The notes beneath the pieces were generated by a model that was given only the letters and a program-made list of their open reading frames with translations, was not told the origin of the DNA and made no database searches. Source: Paenibacillus naphthalenovorans (GTDB lineage Bacteria; Bacillota; Bacilli; Paenibacillales; NBRC-103111). Taken from it: DNA of 64,000 nt. The translations under genes and the position numbers were made by a program. Where the stretch lies: NCBI RefSeq assembly GCF_900099895.1, contig NZ_FNDY01000004.1, positions 186,001 through 250,000 of the forward strand, given 5' to 3'. The first letter of the stretch is position 1. The number at the start of each line of letters is the position of its first letter. Positions 43,703-52,814 of the stretch are shown piece by piece.

Positions 43703-44188
43703 TTAATACCTTAGTACCCATACGATAAACAGAATGATCATCAGCAGCTGAATCGCTACCTTGACCACCAGGCCTGAGAAAAAGCCTACCACAGCCCCGA
43801 TACCCGCACGGAAAGCCTGCCGCAGTTGGGTGCCTGCAACCAGCTCGCCGATCAGCGCCCCAAGGAATGGGCCGATTAAGAGGCCTGCTACAGGAATGAC
43901 GAACGGACCGATCAAAAGTCCGATCGTACTGCCGACAACGGACGCACGGGAGCCCCCGAACTTCTTGACTCCCAGTGCGCTAACCGCATAGTCGGCCACC
44001 ATCAGAACAGCCACGATCGTGGTCTGTATGAGCCAAAACCATAGTCCGAACGGCTCAAATCCAATCATCCAGCCATATACGAAGAAAGCCGCGTAGATGG
44101 CCAGTGCGCCCGGCAGCACCGGATATACCGCTCCGGCCATCCCGACTGCAAATAAGATAATGATGATGATCCATGCTGCAACCGTCAT
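43703..44188 (-). CDS. DUF456 membrane protein
   Basis: 161 residues with four or five membrane segments and the repeated Gly-rich loops VVGSTIGLLIGPFVIP and GLLIGPFLGALIGELVAG of DUF456. Function unknown. It is 19 nt upstream of the murJ-like gene and likely cotranscribed. Confidence 0.86.
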   Translation of the reverse strand: MTVAAWIIIIILFAVGMAGAVYPVLPGALAIYAAFFVYGWMIGFEPFGLWFWLIQTTIVAVLMVADYAVSALGVKKFGGSRASVVGSTIGLLIGPFVIPVAGLLIGPFLGALIGELVAGTQLRQAFRAGIGAVVGFFSGLVVKVAIQLLMIILFIVWVLRY

Positions 44189-44218
44189 CGCGCGATCTCC
44201 TTCCTTCCGGACTTTAGC

Positions 44219-44962
44219 CTATGTTAGAGCGTACTGCCTAATCGCTTGGGCGACGCCATTCTCTTCATTCGTTAACGTCACGGTGTCGGCCAAAGCTTTG
44301 ACCTCATCTTGCGCGTTGCCCATCGCGACGCCAAGTCCGACCTCTTGAAGCATCACCGCGTCGTTCAAGCTGTCGCCCATCGCCATCACTTGAGACATAT
44401 GGATTCCAAGCAGCTCACACACCCGCTTTAATCCGCTGGCTTTGCTGATGCCCTTCGGATTAAGCTCCAGATTCCATGGGTGCGAATTCGTAATCTCCAA
44501 CTGGTTCCACGAAGCAAGCTCTTGACGGATAACCGCAAGACTATCCTCATTTTCCGTATAAAAACCGAATTTCAGCCACTGCTTCGCATCGATCTCTGAT
44601 TCGGGCAGCCAACGCTCTTTATTATAGATGTCGCCGACACAGTACGCCCAAAACCACGTATCGTAGTAGGCCGCCAGCTTATACATACGCCGAATAAGGC
44701 CGGGGTCGACAACGTGACGCTCCAATAGCTTCCCCGGCGCCTTCCACACCTCGCTCCCGTTTACGGTCACCTGCGGCGATCCGAGTGCGAGCTCCCGCAC
44801 GTACTCTTCCACATTCTGCACGCCCCGTCCCGTAGCAAACATCACGGTAATTCCGGCGTCCTCCGCCAACCGGATGGCTGCCTTGTTTTCCTCCGATATA
44901 CGTTTATCATCCGTTAACAGCGTTCCATCCAAATCGAGCGCAATCAGTTTGTAACGACTCAT
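44219..44962 (-). CDS. Cof-type HAD-IIB phosphatase
   Basis: 247 residues. HAD motif I is ALDLDGTLLTDDKRIS; motif II FATGRG; the cap domain lies between; motif III/IV is AMGDSLNDAVMLQ with GVAMGNAQDEVKALAD. Family Cof (YwpJ, YkrA) hydrolyses sugar phosphates, FMN or other small phosphate esters. Substrate not predictable. It follows asnB by 18 nt in the same direction and may be cotranscribed. Confidence 0.9.
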   Translation of the reverse strand: MSRYKLIALDLDGTLLTDDKRISEENKAAIRLAEDAGITVMFATGRGVQNVEEYVRELALGSPQVTVNGSEVWKAPGKLLERHVVDPGLIRRMYKLAAYYDTWFWAYCVGDIYNKERWLPESEIDAKQWLKFGFYTENEDSLAVIRQELASWNQLEITNSHPWNLELNPKGISKASGLKRVCELLGIHMSQVMAMGDSLNDAVMLQEVGLGVAMGNAQDEVKALADTVTLTNEENGVAQAIRQYALT

Positions 44963-44980
44963 TTGGCTCCATCTCCCCCT

Positions 44981-46861
44981 TTACAACGCATGTGCCAATG
45001 CCGGGCCCGTCAGCTCTTCCACATACGTTGTATGCCAAAGCGCGAACATATAAATGGTCCAGATCCGGCGCGCATAGTCCCCTTGACCGTTTTGATGGTT
45101 TTTCAGCATCGCCCGTACCGTATCGATGCGGATGTAATCTTCAATGCCGCTGCCGGCGATCTGCTCCATAATGACATGACCTTGAGGACCTTTCATCCAA
45201 TCCCGCATCGGAACCGGGAACCCGAGCTTCGGCCGGTTTAGGATGAAGTCCGGAATGATCCCTTCCATCGCTTTGCGGAATATGTACTTCGTCGTCCCTT
45301 CCGCTATACGGTATTTGGCCGGAATACGGCGGGATACTTCATAAAGCTCCACATCGAGAAACGGCACGCGAAGCTCCAATGAATGAGCCATGGTCATTTT
45401 GTCCGCCTTCATCAGGATATCCCCGGGCATCCACAGATTCATATCGATATACTGCATCCGGGAAACCGGGTCCAAATGCTTGCTTTTATCGTAAAATACT
45501 TTGGCAATCTCCAAAGGATTCCGGTAGCTCCTAAGCATTTCACGGTCCGCCCGCACCACTTCCGCTTTCATGTCCTCGCTGAAAATTTTGGCGTTGCCCA
45601 GGAACCGCTCCTCCAGCGGGGTCGTACCGCGAAGCAGGTAGTTCCGTCCGTAAAGGCCCTCCGGCAGCAGTCTGGCCAATGCATGCAGCAGCCGTTTAAT
45701 CCCTGCCGGCAACCGTTCGACCGGGGCCAGCGACTGCGGCTCGCGATAAATCCGGTAGCCGCCGAACAGCTCGTCCGCTCCTTCCCCGGACAGCACGACG
45801 GTGACGTGCTCCCTTGCAAGCTGCGCGACATGATAGAGGGCGATCGCCGACGGATCGGCGACAGGCTCATCCTGATGCCAAACCGCCTTCGGCAGGGTGG
45901 CGAAATAGTCCTGTGCCGTAATGATTTTAGCGTAATGCTCCGTGTCGAGCGCCTGTGCGGTTTGTCTGGCGATCACCGTCTCGTTGTTCGCCCCCTCAAA
46001 GCCAACGGAGAAGGTACGGATCGGTTCGATCCTGCGCATATGCGCCGCAATCGCCGTCGAATCGATACCGCTGGAGAGGAAGCAGCCGCGCTCCACATCG
46101 CTTTGCATATGATGAATAACCGAATCCTTCAAAGCCTCCCGAATCTGCTCAACGCCATCGGCGAGCGTAAGCTCCTCATTCGGTTCCAGCATCGGATCCC
46201 AATAGGGGCTAATCTTCATCTCGCCATCAAAGGTCACGGACACGGTATGGCCAGGGGGAAGCTTATAGATCCCCTGAAACATCGTGGTCGGCTCCGGAAC
46301 GTATTGGAACGTCAAATAGTTCAGCAAACTCTCCGTATGAATGGCCCGTTCCACCCCGTCGGCCGCCAGAATGCTTTTGATTTCCGAACCGAACAGAAAT
46401 CTCTTGCCGTCGTTATAGTAGTAAAAGGGCTTGATCCCAAAATGGTCCCGCGCACCAAACAGCCTCTTTTTCCGGCGGTCCCAAATGACAAAGCCGAACA
46501 TCCCGCGCAAATGCTTCACGCAATCTTCCCCGTACTCTTCATACAGGTGTACAATAACCTCCGTATCGCTGTGGGTTTTGAACCGGTGCCCCCTGGATTG
46601 CAGCGTATTGCGCAAATATTTATAGTTATAGATCTCGCCGTTAAATACGATCCATACCGTCTCGTCCTCATTGGCCAGCGGCTGGTGTCCTTCACTCAAA
46701 TCAATGATCGACAAGCGGCGAAAGCCCAATCCGATCCGGTTCTCGGTCCAAAATCCAACATCGTCCGGTCCCCTGTGAACGATAATATCGGTCATGCTTT
46801 TCAGCATGGAAGGGGCCGGTTCTCGGTCTTCAAAGTATAAAACGCCGGTAATTCCGCACAT
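44981..46861 (-). CDS. asnB: Asparagine synthetase, glutamine-hydrolysing
   Basis: 626 residues. The start is fixed at 46861 because Cys2 must follow Met (MCGITG) as the glutaminase nucleophile; the open frame extends 17 codons upstream. N-terminal class II amidotransferase domain (MCGITGVLYFEDRE, NGEIYNYKYLR), then the synthetase domain with ATP-site SSGIDSTAIAAHM, and VLSGEGADELFGGYR. AGGAGG lies about 12 bases before the ATG. It makes asparagine from aspartate, ATP and glutamine. B. subtilis has three (AsnB, AsnH, AsnO); which one is the orthologue is not decided here. Confidence 0.94.
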   Translation of the reverse strand: MCGITGVLYFEDREPAPSMLKSMTDIIVHRGPDDVGFWTENRIGLGFRRLSIIDLSEGHQPLANEDETVWIVFNGEIYNYKYLRNTLQSRGHRFKTHSDTEVIVHLYEEYGEDCVKHLRGMFGFVIWDRRKKRLFGARDHFGIKPFYYYNDGKRFLFGSEIKSILAADGVERAIHTESLLNYLTFQYVPEPTTMFQGIYKLPPGHTVSVTFDGEMKISPYWDPMLEPNEELTLADGVEQIREALKDSVIHHMQSDVERGCFLSSGIDSTAIAAHMRRIEPIRTFSVGFEGANNETVIARQTAQALDTEHYAKIITAQDYFATLPKAVWHQDEPVADPSAIALYHVAQLAREHVTVVLSGEGADELFGGYRIYREPQSLAPVERLPAGIKRLLHALARLLPEGLYGRNYLLRGTTPLEERFLGNAKIFSEDMKAEVVRADREMLRSYRNPLEIAKVFYDKSKHLDPVSRMQYIDMNLWMPGDILMKADKMTMAHSLELRVPFLDVELYEVSRRIPAKYRIAEGTTKYIFRKAMEGIIPDFILNRPKLGFPVPMRDWMKGPQGHVIMEQIAGSGIEDYIRIDTVRAMLKNHQNGQGDYARRIWTIYMFALWHTTYVEELTGPALAHAL

Positions 46862-47039
46862 ATGATTCCAAATCCTCCTCAAAAGCTCGCCCTTTTGGCT
46901 ATAAATGATCATGCAGAAAGGCGCTTTTCATCATCCGATACAACAGTATACCATATTCGTGGTGTCCGCAGGAAATGAGATGGTTTGGCGGCAAAAAGCA
47001 TATTCCTCCCCGCACATGGAACCATACAGTCTATGGCCT

Positions 47040-47086
47040 ATGAAAAAAAGCATCCGCGTCCTCCGGCGTCGGAGCGATGCAGATGC
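47040..47086 (-). terminator. Terminator of motAB
   Basis: On the minus strand AAAGCATC pairs with GGATGCTTT around a CTCCG/CGGAG inner stem, then TTTTTC. It begins 10 nt after the motB stop. Confidence 0.86.
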
Positions 47087-47095
47087 TTTGTTTAT

Positions 47096-47884
47096 TTACC
47101 GGGCGGAAGGAGCTCCGGTCGGAGCCGGGTCCGCATATTTGCGAAGGATGGATACCTCGACCCGGCGGTTTTTGGCGCGTCCTTCTACCGTATCGTTCGT
47201 ATCCACAGGCCGGTATTCGCCATGCCCTACGGCACTGAAGCGCCCCGGATCAAGGCCGGGATTCTCAAGCATAACCTTCATGAAATTAATCGCCCGATCG
47301 GAGCTCAGATCCCAGTTGGACCGATACTTCCAGTTATTGATAGGCAGATTATCCGTATGCCCGGAAACCACAATCTCATACCCCGGATACTGCTGTAGCA
47401 TCTTGGAGATGTTGATTCCCAAGTCACGTGCAGTTGTCTTCACTTCAGCGCTGCCTGAATCGAACAGCGCATTATCGCTGATGGTAATCAAAAGCTGCGA
47501 GTGATTCAGCTTCGTATCCAATTGGGTAGAAAGGTTGTTTTCTTTAATATACTGGTCGAGCTGCCGTTTCAGCTTCTCCATATCTTCTTGCTCTTGTCTT
47601 ATCTGCTCTTGGTGTTCGGTCTGGCTGCCGGATGTCGGGCTCTGGCTCGGAGAACTGGGCATCGGGATGGGAGTTATACCGCTATTCTCAAACATTCCCA
47701 TACCGCCGCTCAAAGCGATTTGAAAAGCCTGGCTCATTTGTTCATATTTCTTGGCATCCACACTGCTCATAGAGAACAGCACGATAAAAAGCGCGAGCAG
47801 CAAGGTTAAAAGGTCGGCATAAGGGATGAGCCAGGATTCGTCGATATGCTCCTCGTGCTGATGGTTCTTATGCTTTTTCTTCAC
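47096..47884 (-). CDS. motB: MotB-type flagellar stator protein
   Basis: 262 residues. One membrane segment near the N-terminus carries the ion-channel aspartate (D24 in LIPYADLLTLLLALF); the C-terminal OmpA/MotB peptidoglycan-binding domain has VSGHTDNLPI and GRAKNRRVEVSI. A Ser/Pro/Gln-rich linker (about 75-110) lies between. Pairs with MotA to form the stator that drives rotation. Start chosen at the GTG at 47884, which has GGGGCGG six bases upstream and overlaps the motA end by 17 nt. H+ or Na+ specificity was not settled. Confidence 0.9.
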   Translation of the reverse strand: MKKKHKNHQHEEHIDESWLIPYADLLTLLLALFIVLFSMSSVDAKKYEQMSQAFQIALSGGMGMFENSGITPIPMPSSPSQSPTSGSQTEHQEQIRQEQEDMEKLKRQLDQYIKENNLSTQLDTKLNHSQLLITISDNALFDSGSAEVKTTARDLGINISKMLQQYPGYEIVVSGHTDNLPINNWKYRSNWDLSSDRAINFMKVMLENPGLDPGRFSAVGHGEYRPVDTNDTVEGRAKNRRVEVSILRKYADPAPTGAPSAR

Positions 47885-48668
47885 CGCCGTCCGCCCCTTT
47901 CTCCGACAACTTCGCACGTTCTTCAGGCGTCATAAATACGGACAGCTTCTGGCCGATGGCGATCGTAGATACACCCGACTGGATCGATAAAAGGCCTTCC
48001 ACCATCATCAGCCGGATCTCCACTTCGCGTCGGGATAATCTTTTGAGCTTGTTGGCTATAGGATGCCATAACACATAACCCGTAAAAATACCTAACAGCG
48101 TAGCGACGAATGCAGCGGCAATAGCGGCCGACAATTTGGTAATATCGCTCATATCCGCCAATGCGGCGATCAAACCGATAACCGCACCCAATACGCCTAG
48201 TGTTGGAGCATATGTACCTGCTTGAGTAAATATCATTGCACCTACACGGTGCCGCTCTTCCATGGCCGAGATATCTTCCATGAGCACATCATGCACAAAT
48301 TCCTGGTCGTTACCGTCAATGATCATCCTCATCCCGTTTCGTAAGAAGGGATCCTGCATTTCGTCCACTTTAGACTCTAAAGCCAGCAACCCTTCACGGC
48401 GTGTGATCGAAGCCAGCTCTTGAAACAACAGCAGCAATTCTTCACGGGATGTCAGCTGCGGTTTAGTGAATACAAGCTTGATTAATTTCGGGAATTTCTT
48501 AAGCTCAGACATCGGAAAGGCTATGAATAACGACGCGGCCGTCCCGATAATAATGATCACGAAAGCGGCAGGATTAATCAATGCCCCAACCGGTGCATGC
48601 TTCAGCGCCATACCTCCGATAACAGCTACCAGACCAAGAACGATTCCGATTATCGTTGACTTTTCCAT
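47868..48668 (-). CDS. motA: MotA-type flagellar stator protein
   Basis: 266 residues with four membrane segments (about 4-22, 32-52, 150-175, 183-205) and the cytoplasmic loop with REELLLLFQELASITRREG. Conserved Pro-Gly-like LGVLGAVIGLIAAL precedes TM4. Ion channel half of the stator complex with MotB. A sigma-D-like promoter lies about 70 nt upstream, as in B. subtilis motAB. No flagellar structural genes are in the window. Confidence 0.91.
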   Translation of the reverse strand: MEKSTIIGIVLGLVAVIGGMALKHAPVGALINPAAFVIIIIGTAASLFIAFPMSELKKFPKLIKLVFTKPQLTSREELLLLFQELASITRREGLLALESKVDEMQDPFLRNGMRMIIDGNDQEFVHDVLMEDISAMEERHRVGAMIFTQAGTYAPTLGVLGAVIGLIAALADMSDITKLSAAIAAAFVATLLGIFTGYVLWHPIANKLKRLSRREVEIRLMMVEGLLSIQSGVSTIAIGQKLSVFMTPEERAKLSEKGADGGEEKA

Positions 48669-48736
48669 TTGCCCACTCCTTACAATATTGAAATACCGCT
48701 TATGATGCTCACTAAGAGGAAAGGACGGGCCATCTC

Positions 48737-48763
48737 ATATCTCGCTATTTTTCGACATTTTTA
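48737..48763 (-). promoter_or_regulatory. Sigma-D-like promoter of motAB
   Basis: On the minus strand, TAAA (48760-48763), exactly 15 bp, then CGAGATAT (48737-48744). The B. subtilis sigma-D consensus is TAAA-N15-GCCGATAT: the -35 box is perfect and five of eight -10 positions match. Confidence 0.62.
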
Positions 48764-48935
48764 TTGCGCACCGTGCCTTACAATCTAGCATTTTCATCTT
48801 TTTCTAGTATAAATTAACTATATTTATTAATCAATAACATTTGTAACGTTGTTGTAATGATTTTATAAAACAAGCGTTGTTTTGTGGCAAACGCCCTTTC
48901 GCTTCCCAATAGGAAGTCGGAAGGGCGGCGTACAC

Positions 48936-48972
48936 AAAAAGCCGCCCGGCGGTATGCCGCCGGACGGCTTTT
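48936..48972 (-). terminator. Terminator of the metal ABC transporter operon
   Basis: On the minus strand AAGCCGTCCGGCGG pairs with CCGCCGGGCGGCTT (48939-48952 with 48957-48970), followed by TTTGTG. A 14-bp, GC-rich stem. Confidence 0.86.
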
Positions 48973-48989
48973 CTGCATGCAGTATCGAA

Positions 48990-49874
48990 TTATAAGGCTT
49001 CCTCCGACGAAATCCGCTTTTGTTTCAGCTTCGGCCACACGACGCCATGCGTTGGAGAAAGGAGCAGAACGATCACAAACAGGATGCCCGCTACCGTAAT
49101 CATGCAGCCGGCAATCGACGCATCCAGCAGTACAGAGCCATAGTACCCGATGACCGCACTGAGCGACCCCAGCCCCATACTGTAAAAGATCATCCGGCTG
49201 AGCCGTTCCGTCAGCAGATAAGCCGTTGCCGCCGGAACCACCAGGAGCCCCACCACCAGAATGGCGCCTACGCTCTCGAAGGAAGCCACGGTCGTCACCG
49301 ATACCAGCCCCATGAGCAGATAATGAAAGAGTGCGACCGGAATCCCCGCCGCAGCCGCCATGGCCGGATCGAAAGCACAGATTTTGAACTGCTTATAAAA
49401 AAGACTGATCAGCACGCAGCTAAGCGTCAATACGCCACCCAGCACCCACACGGCCCTCGGACCGATATCTACGCCACCCACCGTAAGACGTTCCCAAGGT
49501 ACGAACATGATCTCGCCGAACAGCACATGATCAAGGTCCAGATGAACCTGCCGGCTGTACATGCTGACCAGCACGACGCCGACGGCGAACAATGCGGTAA
49601 ATACGACCCCGATGGCGGCATCGGACTGCACGCCGCTCTGGTGAAACCACTGAATGAGATAAACGGTGATAAGTCCGAAAACCGCCGCGCCAAGCATCAT
49701 GATCAGGGATTCCTTGGTTCCGCTAAAAAGGAAGGCAATCACGATGCCCGGCAGTACAGAGTGACTGATGGCATCTCCGATCATCGCCATTCGGCGCAGA
49801 ACCAGAAAGCAGCCGAGAATACTGCAGGAGCATGCTACAAGCACCCCGGTGAGAATGATCCAGAAGTCATTCAT
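48990..49874 (-). CDS. mntD: Metal ABC transporter permease 2 (MntD/ZnuB family)
   Basis: 294 residues with about eight membrane segments. GCFLVLRRMAMIGDAISHSVLPG is the ABC-3 family hallmark at the N-terminus. It forms the channel for Mn2+ or Zn2+ with the other permease. Its ATG overlaps the stop of the upstream permease gene (ATGA). Last gene of the four-gene operon. Metal specificity (Mn versus Zn) is inferred from the order substrate-binding protein, ATPase, permease, permease, which equals B. subtilis mntABCD. Confidence 0.84.
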   Translation of the reverse strand: MNDFWIILTGVLVACSCSILGCFLVLRRMAMIGDAISHSVLPGIVIAFLFSGTKESLIMMLGAAVFGLITVYLIQWFHQSGVQSDAAIGVVFTALFAVGVVLVSMYSRQVHLDLDHVLFGEIMFVPWERLTVGGVDIGPRAVWVLGGVLTLSCVLISLFYKQFKICAFDPAMAAAAGIPVALFHYLLMGLVSVTTVASFESVGAILVVGLLVVPAATAYLLTERLSRMIFYSMGLGSLSAVIGYYGSVLLDASIAGCMITVAGILFVIVLLLSPTHGVVWPKLKQKRISSEEAL

Positions 49875-50839
49875 GCCTGCCCCTCCTTATGCTTGGCTTG
49901 CTCCGCTCCATGAAATCCGCTCAGCCTTGGTTGATGACTCAAATCGCCGAGCACGCTCCGCTTCACCGCCAGCCGCTCCAATAATTTGGACAGGATTCCC
50001 CGCCGCGGTGCGAACAGTACGGACACGACGAACAGCAGCGTCGCCGCCAACACGCTGAGCGGGCCGGTCGGCAGGTTGTTAGCCGTACTGCTGACCAACG
50101 TTCCGACAAAGCCGCTGACCGCCCCGAAGGCGCCTGAAAGGACAACCATCCAGCCGAGCTTATCCGTCCAGTACCGCGCGGATACCGCAGGGGTGATCAG
50201 CAGTGCGGACATCAGCACGACACCGACAGCCTGGATGCCAATGACGACGGCTACGACAATCAGGAACATCATAAACTGGTCGAGAAAGGCAACCGGCAAT
50301 CCGATCCCTTTGGCAAAACCTTGGTCGAAGCTAAGCAGCTTGAATTCTTTGAACAATAACATACAGATGAAAACCAACGCCAGCGCCACAAGCCCCATTG
50401 TGATGACATCAGACAAAACCATAGAGGCCGCTTTACCGAACATAAAAGTATCCAGCCCGCTTTGATTGCCGTTGCCGCTCTGCTGAATCTTGGTCAACAG
50501 CACGACGCCGAGACCGAAAAACACGGAAAGTACGATACCCAGCGCCGAATCCTGCTTGATTCGTGTATTACGGGTAACAAAGCCGATGCCGAATGTGGCG
50601 ATAATCCCTGCCGCCACCGCACCGATCAGGAAGAAGAACATCGATTTGGAGCCGGTCAGCATAAAGGCGATACATACGCCGGGAAGCGCCGCATGCGCGA
50701 GAGCGTCACCCATAAGACTCTGCTTCCGAAGATAGGCAAAGCTTCCCAGGACGCCGCTGCTCAAGCCAAGCAGTATGCTTCCCAGCAATATCCATTGCAT
50801 ATTCGGATCACGAAAAAGCTCCAGCACATGTGTCCACAT
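49871..50839 (-). CDS. mntC: Metal ABC transporter permease 1 (MntC family)
   Basis: 322 residues, eight or nine membrane segments. SFAYLRKQSLMGDALAHAALPG is the ABC-3 hallmark; SLGIVLSVFFGLGVVLL and GIQAVGVVLMSALLI follow. A C-terminal tail (RLAVKRSVLGDLSHQPRL) is longer and more basic than in mntD, perhaps cytoplasmic. A GTG at 50848 overlaps the ATPase stop (GTGA); the ATG at 50839 with AGGTG six bases upstream is preferred. Both permeases together form the membrane part. Confidence 0.84.
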   Translation of the reverse strand: MWTHVLELFRDPNMQWILLGSILLGLSSGVLGSFAYLRKQSLMGDALAHAALPGVCIAFMLTGSKSMFFFLIGAVAAGIIATFGIGFVTRNTRIKQDSALGIVLSVFFGLGVVLLTKIQQSGNGNQSGLDTFMFGKAASMVLSDVITMGLVALALVFICMLLFKEFKLLSFDQGFAKGIGLPVAFLDQFMMFLIVVAVVIGIQAVGVVLMSALLITPAVSARYWTDKLGWMVVLSGAFGAVSGFVGTLVSSTANNLPTGPLSVLAATLLFVVSVLFAPRRGILSKLLERLAVKRSVLGDLSHQPRLSGFHGAEQAKHKEGQA

Positions 50840-50844
50840 TCCGT

Positions 50845-51612
50845 TCACCTCGCACTCACAAAGATGGCATCGTCGCTTCGGTTCAGCAGGGTCAGTCTGC
50901 CTCCGTACGTCCGCTGCAGGTTTTCTTTTGTAAATAGCTCGTCGGCAGGGCCGATTCCCATCAGCTTGACGTTCAACAGAATGACCCAGTCAAAATATTC
51001 TTTGACCGTCGATAAATCATGATGCACGACAAGCACCGTTTTCCCCTGCTTCTTCAGTTCGTTGAGCAGGGTAATGATCGCTTTCTCCGTCGCTGCATCC
51101 ACACCGACGAACGGTTCATCCATAAAATACAGCCGTGCGTCCTGAGCCAATGCCCTGGCAAGAAAAATGCGCTGCTGCTGTCCTCCGGACAGCTGGCTGA
51201 TTTGCCGGCCGGCAAAATCGGCCATACCTACCTTCTCCAGGCACTCCAAAGCAATTTGCCTTTCTTTCGACCCGGGCCGTTTAAACCAGCCCAGGTGCCC
51301 GTAGCGCCCCATCATCACGACATCCAGCGCACTGGTCGGAAAGTCCCAATCCACCGACTCCCTCTGCGGCACATATCCGACAAGTTTTCTCTGCTCCCGA
51401 TACGGTTTTCCATATATGGAAACGTCCCCTGTCAAACGGGGGATGAGCCCAAGAGCCGCTTTGATGAGCGTCGATTTGCCGGCGCCGTTAGGTCCGACAA
51501 TACCGATCAGCTTGCCTTCAGGAATGTCGAAGGTAATGTTCTGCAGCACAGGTTTTTTCTGATAGGCGACCGTCAACCCTTTGATGGATAAAGGCCGATG
51601 CTGCTCTTGCAT
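50845..51612 (-). CDS. mntB: Metal ABC transporter ATPase (MntB family)
   Basis: 255 residues. Walker [13 protein letters not shown]; signature [17 protein letters not shown]; Walker [10 protein letters not shown]; switch His in [11 protein letters not shown]-like VLVVHHDL. Energises uptake with the two permeases. Start set at the ATG at 51612 with GGGAG eight bases upstream; the frame is open to 51642. [19 protein letters not shown] is typical of Mn/Zn ABC ATPases. Confidence 0.9.
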   Translation of the reverse strand: MQEQHRPLSIKGLTVAYQKKPVLQNITFDIPEGKLIGIVGPNGAGKSTLIKAALGLIPRLTGDVSIYGKPYREQRKLVGYVPQRESVDWDFPTSALDVVMMGRYGHLGWFKRPGSKERQIALECLEKVGMADFAGRQISQLSGGQQQRIFLARALAQDARLYFMDEPFVGVDAATEKAIITLLNELKKQGKTVLVVHHDLSTVKEYFDWVILLNVKLMGIGPADELFTKENLQRTYGGRLTLLNRSDDAIFVSAR

Positions 51613-51652
51613 ACCGCTCACTCCCTTGTATAAATCTTCCATCGAAAATGTT

Positions 51653-52615
51653 TTATTTTAACGCTTTTACGATCGTATCTACATTATGTCGCACCATCCC
51701 GAGGTATGTTCCTTCCGGGGTGCCTTCTTCGCCCATGGCGTCAGAGAACAATTCACCTCCGATCCGGATGTCGTGTCCCTGTCTCTTGGCTCCTTCGATA
51801 ACCGCCTCAATCGATTTCTTGGGCACACTGGATTCCACAAAAATGGCTTTGATCTTATTGGCGACAAGATAATCCCTCAGCTCGCTGACATCCTTGGAGC
51901 CATATTCCGATGCCGTATTCATTCCCTGCAGCCCTCTAACCTGAATGCCATAGGCTTTGCCGAAATATCCGAAGGCGTCGTGAGCCGTCACCAGCACACG
52001 CTGCTGCTCGGGAATGGTCGCTATCTGCGTCTTTACGTATTGATCCAACTCTTCCAGCTGTCTGATGTAAGCCTCCGCATTATTCTTGTAACTGTCGGCA
52101 TGCGCGGCATCCAGCTTCACAAGCTCATCGCGGATCGTCTCCGTTGCACTGATCCAATGCCTGACGTTAAACCATACATGCGGATCGTGCTCCATTCCCT
52201 GATCATCGGAAGCAAGCAATTCGGATTCCGCAATGTTTTTCGTAACCGGGACCGTCGGCTTGGATTTGGCCATTTGTTCAAAAATATCAATCATTTTCCC
52301 TTCCAGATGCAATCCGTTATAAAAAATAAGTTCAGCCTGCTCCAATTTCCGGAGGTCGCCTTGGGAAGCTTTGTATAAGTGCGGGTCTACACCGGGCTGC
52401 ATCAGGGCCTGCGCTTCTACGTGCTCTCCGCCTACCTGCTTCACCAGATCATGAATCATGCCGGTTGTAGAGACCACCTGAATTTTTCCGCCCTCCGCAG
52501 CATTGCCCCCAGTTTCCTTCGGGGCTCCGCAAGCGGCCAAGGCTATAGCCAAGCCCAAGAAAAGCAATGTCATAATGAATCTTTTGAATGATGACATCGA
52601 TATTTTCATTTTCAT
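51653..52615 (-). CDS. mntA: Metal-binding lipoprotein of ABC transporter (cluster A-I, MntA/TroA-like)
   Basis: 320 residues. Lipobox LAACG, then the metal ligands of the TroA family: His in [10 protein letters not shown], His in EHDPHVWFN, Glu in [10 protein letters not shown], and Asp in GELFSDAMG. Solute-binding protein of a Mn2+/Zn2+ importer, anchored to the outer face of the membrane. Start at the ATG at 52615 with GGAGAG before it. The absence of a His-rich loop favours Mn over Zn, but this is inference. First gene of the operon. Confidence 0.87.
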   Translation of the reverse strand: MKMKISMSSFKRFIMTLLFLGLAIALAACGAPKETGGNAAEGGKIQVVSTTGMIHDLVKQVGGEHVEAQALMQPGVDPHLYKASQGDLRKLEQAELIFYNGLHLEGKMIDIFEQMAKSKPTVPVTKNIAESELLASDDQGMEHDPHVWFNVRHWISATETIRDELVKLDAAHADSYKNNAEAYIRQLEELDQYVKTQIATIPEQQRVLVTAHDAFGYFGKAYGIQVRGLQGMNTASEYGSKDVSELRDYLVANKIKAIFVESSVPKKSIEAVIEGAKRQGHDIRIGGELFSDAMGEEGTPEGTYLGMVRHNVDTIVKALK

Positions 52616-52657
52616 TATGCTCTCTCCAATCTTTCTTATCCTATTTCGCATTTATCC

Positions 52658-52663
52658 ATTATA
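52658..52663 (-). promoter_or_regulatory. Putative -10 box of the mnt-type operon
   Basis: TATAAT on the minus strand (52658-52663) about 40 nt before the ATG. No convincing -35 at 16-18 bp. A TTTGCCT string (52712-52718) upstream resembles half of a MntR box, but the other half is not clear. Confidence 0.35.
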
Positions 52664-52773
52664 GCGCCTAATTGTTGCCTTGGTTCTTAAATGTTGGGTG
52701 GGACAATGTTTTTTGCCTATCATACTATATTTTTATTATACACAAATAAGTTTTCCTTGTGCAACATTTTCTC

Positions 52774-52802
52774 AAAAAAGAAATCTCCCATAAAAGGGAG
52801 AT
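52774..52802 (-). terminator. Terminator of the class B PBP gene
   Basis: On the minus strand ATCTCCC (52796-52802) pairs with GGGAGAT (52783-52789), followed by TTCTTTTTTG. It begins about 12 nt after the stop codon. Confidence 0.86.
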
Positions 52803-52814
52803 GCCGAAATGGTT

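Larger units (their letters stand above)
48669..48989. other. Intergenic region between motA and the metal ABC transporter
   Basis: About 320 bp. It holds the motAB promoter (48737-48763), an AT-rich stretch (48780-48870) and the terminator of the metal transporter operon (48936-48972). No gene detected. Confidence 0.5.

Noticed and set aside
45383-46840. A 485-codon open frame antisense to asnB
   Set aside because: Mirrors asnB, which has full catalytic motifs. The antisense product is rich in His, Arg and Gln and matches nothing.
52705-52730. MntR-type operator before the metal transporter
   Set aside because: Only a half-match (TTTGCCT) is present, so I do not call an operator; iron, zinc or manganese control stays open.
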